A DNA stretch of 6,946 nt from UBA9848 sp003454065 (GTDB lineage Bacteria; Spirochaetota; Spirochaetia; Sphaerochaetales; Sphaerochaetaceae): assembly GCA_946629155.1 (NCBI GenBank), contig CAMOXM010000074.1, positions 1-6,946 of the forward strand, read 5' to 3'. Below, in pieces: positions 4,977 to 6,946 of the stretch. The translations under genes and the position numbers were made by a program. The stretch's first letter is position 1. The number at the start of each line of letters is the position of its first letter. The notes under the pieces are model-generated. The model had not been told where the DNA came from, ran no database searches, and was given only the letters and a program-made list of their open reading frames with translations.

Positions 4977-6686
4977 ATGGATTATAAGGACATCATATCA
5001 TACAGGAAGTTTTTCTTCGACAACCTGATTTCCGATATCGATTCTTTCAACAATGTGTATAAATCGACGCTGTTTTCGCAAGGATTTGCGAAATGGTATT
5101 TGTCGAAATTCGTCGCCAGTGATGTCGCTTCCGCCGAAGAGATGATTTTAAGCGAGGGCTTTGCCGTCCGCGAGGGCGGTTATCTGGTGTTTGTCAGAAA
5201 TGGAAGCGATTTGTCATGCTTCATCTTCAATGTACCTGATCAGTCGAACCTGAAATCCGGCAACAGCGCGACCGGTCTAAGATCCGATTCGTTTTCGGTA
5301 ATCGGCACCGCCGAGTTTTGCCAAAATGCATTGGAAAGTCTGTTTGCATCGGATGAAAGCGCCATGTTTTCGCTTGCCATCAATTTCGTAACATTGTCGG
5401 ATTCGATTTCATTGCACATGAAGAAATCGCTAAGGAAGATCGCAGCGTCCATCAGGGACGGTTATCCCGAAAGGCTTTCGTCGTCTAGCGCTTCGTTTGT
5501 TGCGAAAAATGATGTGATCAAGAAGTTCTCCGCATACATGGTCACGAAGAATCCGGATAATTATAATATCGTCGGACTTGTTCGGAGCATGATAAAGAAC
5601 ATAGATGCTTTCGCAAACGATGTTTTTTTTAGGAAAAACGAAGAAGCCAAGCTTATGTTCTTGTCGATGATTTCCGGCGTGGATTGCGCAGTCATATCGG
5701 AAGGCGATGACTCTTTGATGAGGTTGCTTGAGGAAAACATCAGAATGTACTTCGATGATGGCGTTTTGTCGGGAAGAATCGGATATATGCGCCGCAACGA
5801 GCGAATGACGCCTGATGCGCGAGAATCGAACGCCAATCTTATTCCCGTGGTTTTTCACATCCCAAACAGATGTCCGCAGGATGAGGACGTGTTCTTCAGC
5901 ATGATGGATTCATCGTACGAAAATCTGGTCGGAAAGCCTACGAGCAGGCCTGTGAGCGCCTTGGATCTGGCATATTTGAAGGAGCGCGCGAAAAGAATCG
6001 CCATTTCGCCTGAAATGAAATCGTTCCTTTTCGAAATCAAGAGCAAGTTCGACAACTATAATAGCAATTCCGCTGCTGGTTCGAAATACGATATTCCGGA
6101 AAGCGCATGGATATCCTTTTCCCTGCTTTTCAGATTGTCGGCTATCTTTTCCATGAGAAAGGAAGTGGATTACAGCGATATTCTGATTTTGGAGAATGCC
6201 CCTTGCAGTTTGGTCGAGGATAAGATAGGCAACGAAAGATGGGTTTCGAAGCTTATGAAGGACATGCTGCGCACTTGCGCCTTCTTCCCATTGCATTTGG
6301 AGGTGATCAGCCCGTTGGGCAAGGACGGGATGCTTGAATTCGATGATTCAGTTCAAGACGAGAATGATGATTTTTCAAGCGGGGTATATGTGAATGATAT
6401 GCACGGATCGCACCTTGATGTGAGGATTACCGAATCGAAGGTGTTTGCCAAAAAGGAGGATGTCCTTTATTCTTGCGAAGAGGCGCTTCAGATTTTGGAT
6501 AAGAACGAGGCGAGACTTCAGAATCTTTTGAAAAAGTATTCCGTATCGCTGAAACGCGCGAACTACTACACCCATAAATATGATACCGATATACTTAAGG
6601 CGATAGAAACGAGGTTGAATGAGAATTCAGCCGAAAAAACGCGCCTTGAAAGATTTATGAAAGTGAAGGAAGATGCATTGCATTGA
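4977..6686 (+). CDS. Degenerate RavA/MoxR-like AAA+ protein lacking Walker motifs (569 aa)
   Basis: No signal peptide or membrane segment. Residues 1-195 match nothing I recognise. Residues 215-248 line up without gaps with the start of the RavA/MoxR ATPase core: the helix ending in LSGESVFLLGPPGIAKS in RavA reads MISGVDCAVISEGDDSLM here, so Walker A is gone and Lys is replaced by Leu247. Residues 288-315 resemble the sensor-1 strand region (VVFHIPNRCP). Residues 343-412 resemble the RavA lid: ISPEMKSFLFEIKSKF, then IPESAW where RavA has VSDRRW, then LLFRLSAIFSMR, then a D-I-L-I-L-E-N segment like DLILLKDCLW. About 90 residues that would hold Walker B are missing between the first and last blocks. 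The C-terminus (about 495-569) is charged and helical, possibly coiled coil. ATP hydrolysis is therefore unlikely. Kinship to RavA is my reading from memory of the family and needs a profile search. No VWA-domain (ViaA-like) partner is in the window. G-rich GGGGGAAA sits six bases before ATG 4977, 45 bases after the MBL gene. Confidence 0.85.
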   Translation: MDYKDIISYRKFFFDNLISDIDSFNNVYKSTLFSQGFAKWYLSKFVASDVASAEEMILSEGFAVREGGYLVFVRNGSDLSCFIFNVPDQSNLKSGNSATGLRSDSFSVIGTAEFCQNALESLFASDESAMFSLAINFVTLSDSISLHMKKSLRKIAASIRDGYPERLSSSSASFVAKNDVIKKFSAYMVTKNPDNYNIVGLVRSMIKNIDAFANDVFFRKNEEAKLMFLSMISGVDCAVISEGDDSLMRLLEENIRMYFDDGVLSGRIGYMRRNERMTPDARESNANLIPVVFHIPNRCPQDEDVFFSMMDSSYENLVGKPTSRPVSALDLAYLKERAKRIAISPEMKSFLFEIKSKFDNYNSNSAAGSKYDIPESAWISFSLLFRLSAIFSMRKEVDYSDILILENAPCSLVEDKIGNERWVSKLMKDMLRTCAFFPLHLEVISPLGKDGMLEFDDSVQDENDDFSSGVYVNDMHGSHLDVRITESKVFAKKEDVLYSCEEALQILDKNEARLQNLLKKYSVSLKRANYYTHKYDTDILKAIETRLNENSAEKTRLERFMKVKEDALH

Positions 6687-6721
6687 GGACGATCTTAAGG
6701 GCGCTTCTAAAAACCTCATAT

Positions 6722-6736
6722 CCCGAACCTGCCGGG
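6722..6736 (+). other. Small hairpin in the gap before the U32 peptidase-like gene
   Basis: CCCG (6722-6725) and CGGG (6733-6736) enclose a seven-base loop. TAT/ATA flanks (6719-6721, 6739-6741) can extend the stem past a two-base bulge. No T-run follows, so termination is doubtful. It occupies the 66-base gap between the degenerate AAA+ gene and the U32 gene and may only be a chance structure. Confidence 0.2.
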
Positions 6737-6752
6737 TGATAGTCTTTCCAAC

Positions 6753-6946
6753 ATGAAGATTCCAGAGCTCCTTTCGCCCGCTGGGGATTATTCCAAACTT
6801 GCAGTCGCATATGAATACGGGGCGGATGCCGCATATTTGGGCGTTCCGATGTTTTCGCTCAGAAAACCTTGCGAAAGGAACTTATGCGACGGCCGTTTGC
6901 TGAAGCCTGTCGGCAAAAAAATGTACGGCGCCGTCAACATGCTGTT
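6753..6946 (+). CDS. U32-family peptidase-like protein, N-terminal part (3' end outside window)
   Basis: The reading frame from ATG 6753 is open to the end of the window (64 codons plus two bases). The start carries the family signature: PELLSPAGD (residues 4-12), YGADAAYLG (about 22-30), FSLR (about 34-37), then GKKMYGAVNML at the end. U32 proteins include collagenase-like peptidases and the RNA-modification proteins TrhP and RlhA. The fragment is too short to choose among them, since the catalytic and cysteine motifs lie downstream. ATG 6753 is chosen because the family starts a few residues before ELLSPAG, and no other ATG lies between it and the upstream in-frame stop at 6708. The ribosome site is weak (GGTGAT about 12 bases upstream). 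From SLR to GKK the protein looks about five residues shorter than usual. Confidence 0.9.
   Translation, partial: MKIPELLSPAGDYSKLAVAYEYGADAAYLGVPMFSLRKPCERNLCDGRLLKPVGKKMYGAVNML

Noticed and set aside
1..6946. Insertion sequence, CRISPR array or prophage
   Set aside because: No transposase, integrase, spaced direct repeats or phage structural genes were seen on either strand.

Overview
The window reads as a compact bacterial chromosome segment of moderate G+C with every supported gene on the + strand. It carries a GTP-type PEP carboxykinase, heavy use of AGG/AGA arginine codons, a tRNA-Ala without encoded CCA, and membrane alpha/beta-hydrolase and HCx5R-phosphatase families familiar from anaerobic gut Clostridia and spirochaetes. 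I lean towards a host-associated anaerobe, possibly a spirochaete, but nothing here settles the phylum. No insertion sequence, CRISPR array, rRNA or phage gene is visible.

Layout. Bases 1-783 are the C-terminal part of pckG. A terminator-like hairpin follows (810-842), then a well-formed tRNA-Ala(GGC) at 843-916. Seventeen bases later a small cysteine-containing ORF begins (934-1170). Next, with 18-base gaps, come a membrane-anchored alpha/beta-hydrolase-like protein with a polytopic C-terminal half (1189-3048) and an exported protein of the dual-specificity/tyrosine phosphatase fold (3067-4212). After a 68-base gap holding a hairpin lies a small metallo-beta-lactamase-fold hydrolase (4281-4931). 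Then comes a 569-residue protein that I read as a degenerate RavA/MoxR-type AAA+ protein (4977-6686). The window closes with the first 64 codons of a U32-family peptidase-like protein (6753-6946).

Main observation. Three large genes between 1189 and 6686 keep the shape of a known enzyme family but have lost its catalytic residues. The hydrolase has Thr in place of the nucleophilic Ser and has lost the expected His. The phosphatase has HSxxGKNK where HCxxGKDR is expected. The AAA+ homologue has no Walker A or Walker B. All three are full-length open reading frames with start signals, so they look like maintained pseudoenzymes rather than decaying genes. The metallo-hydrolase between them keeps a full set of metal ligands. 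Whether these genes form one functional system is inference. The 18-base spacings support co-transcription of the first three ORFs; linkage to the last two is weaker.
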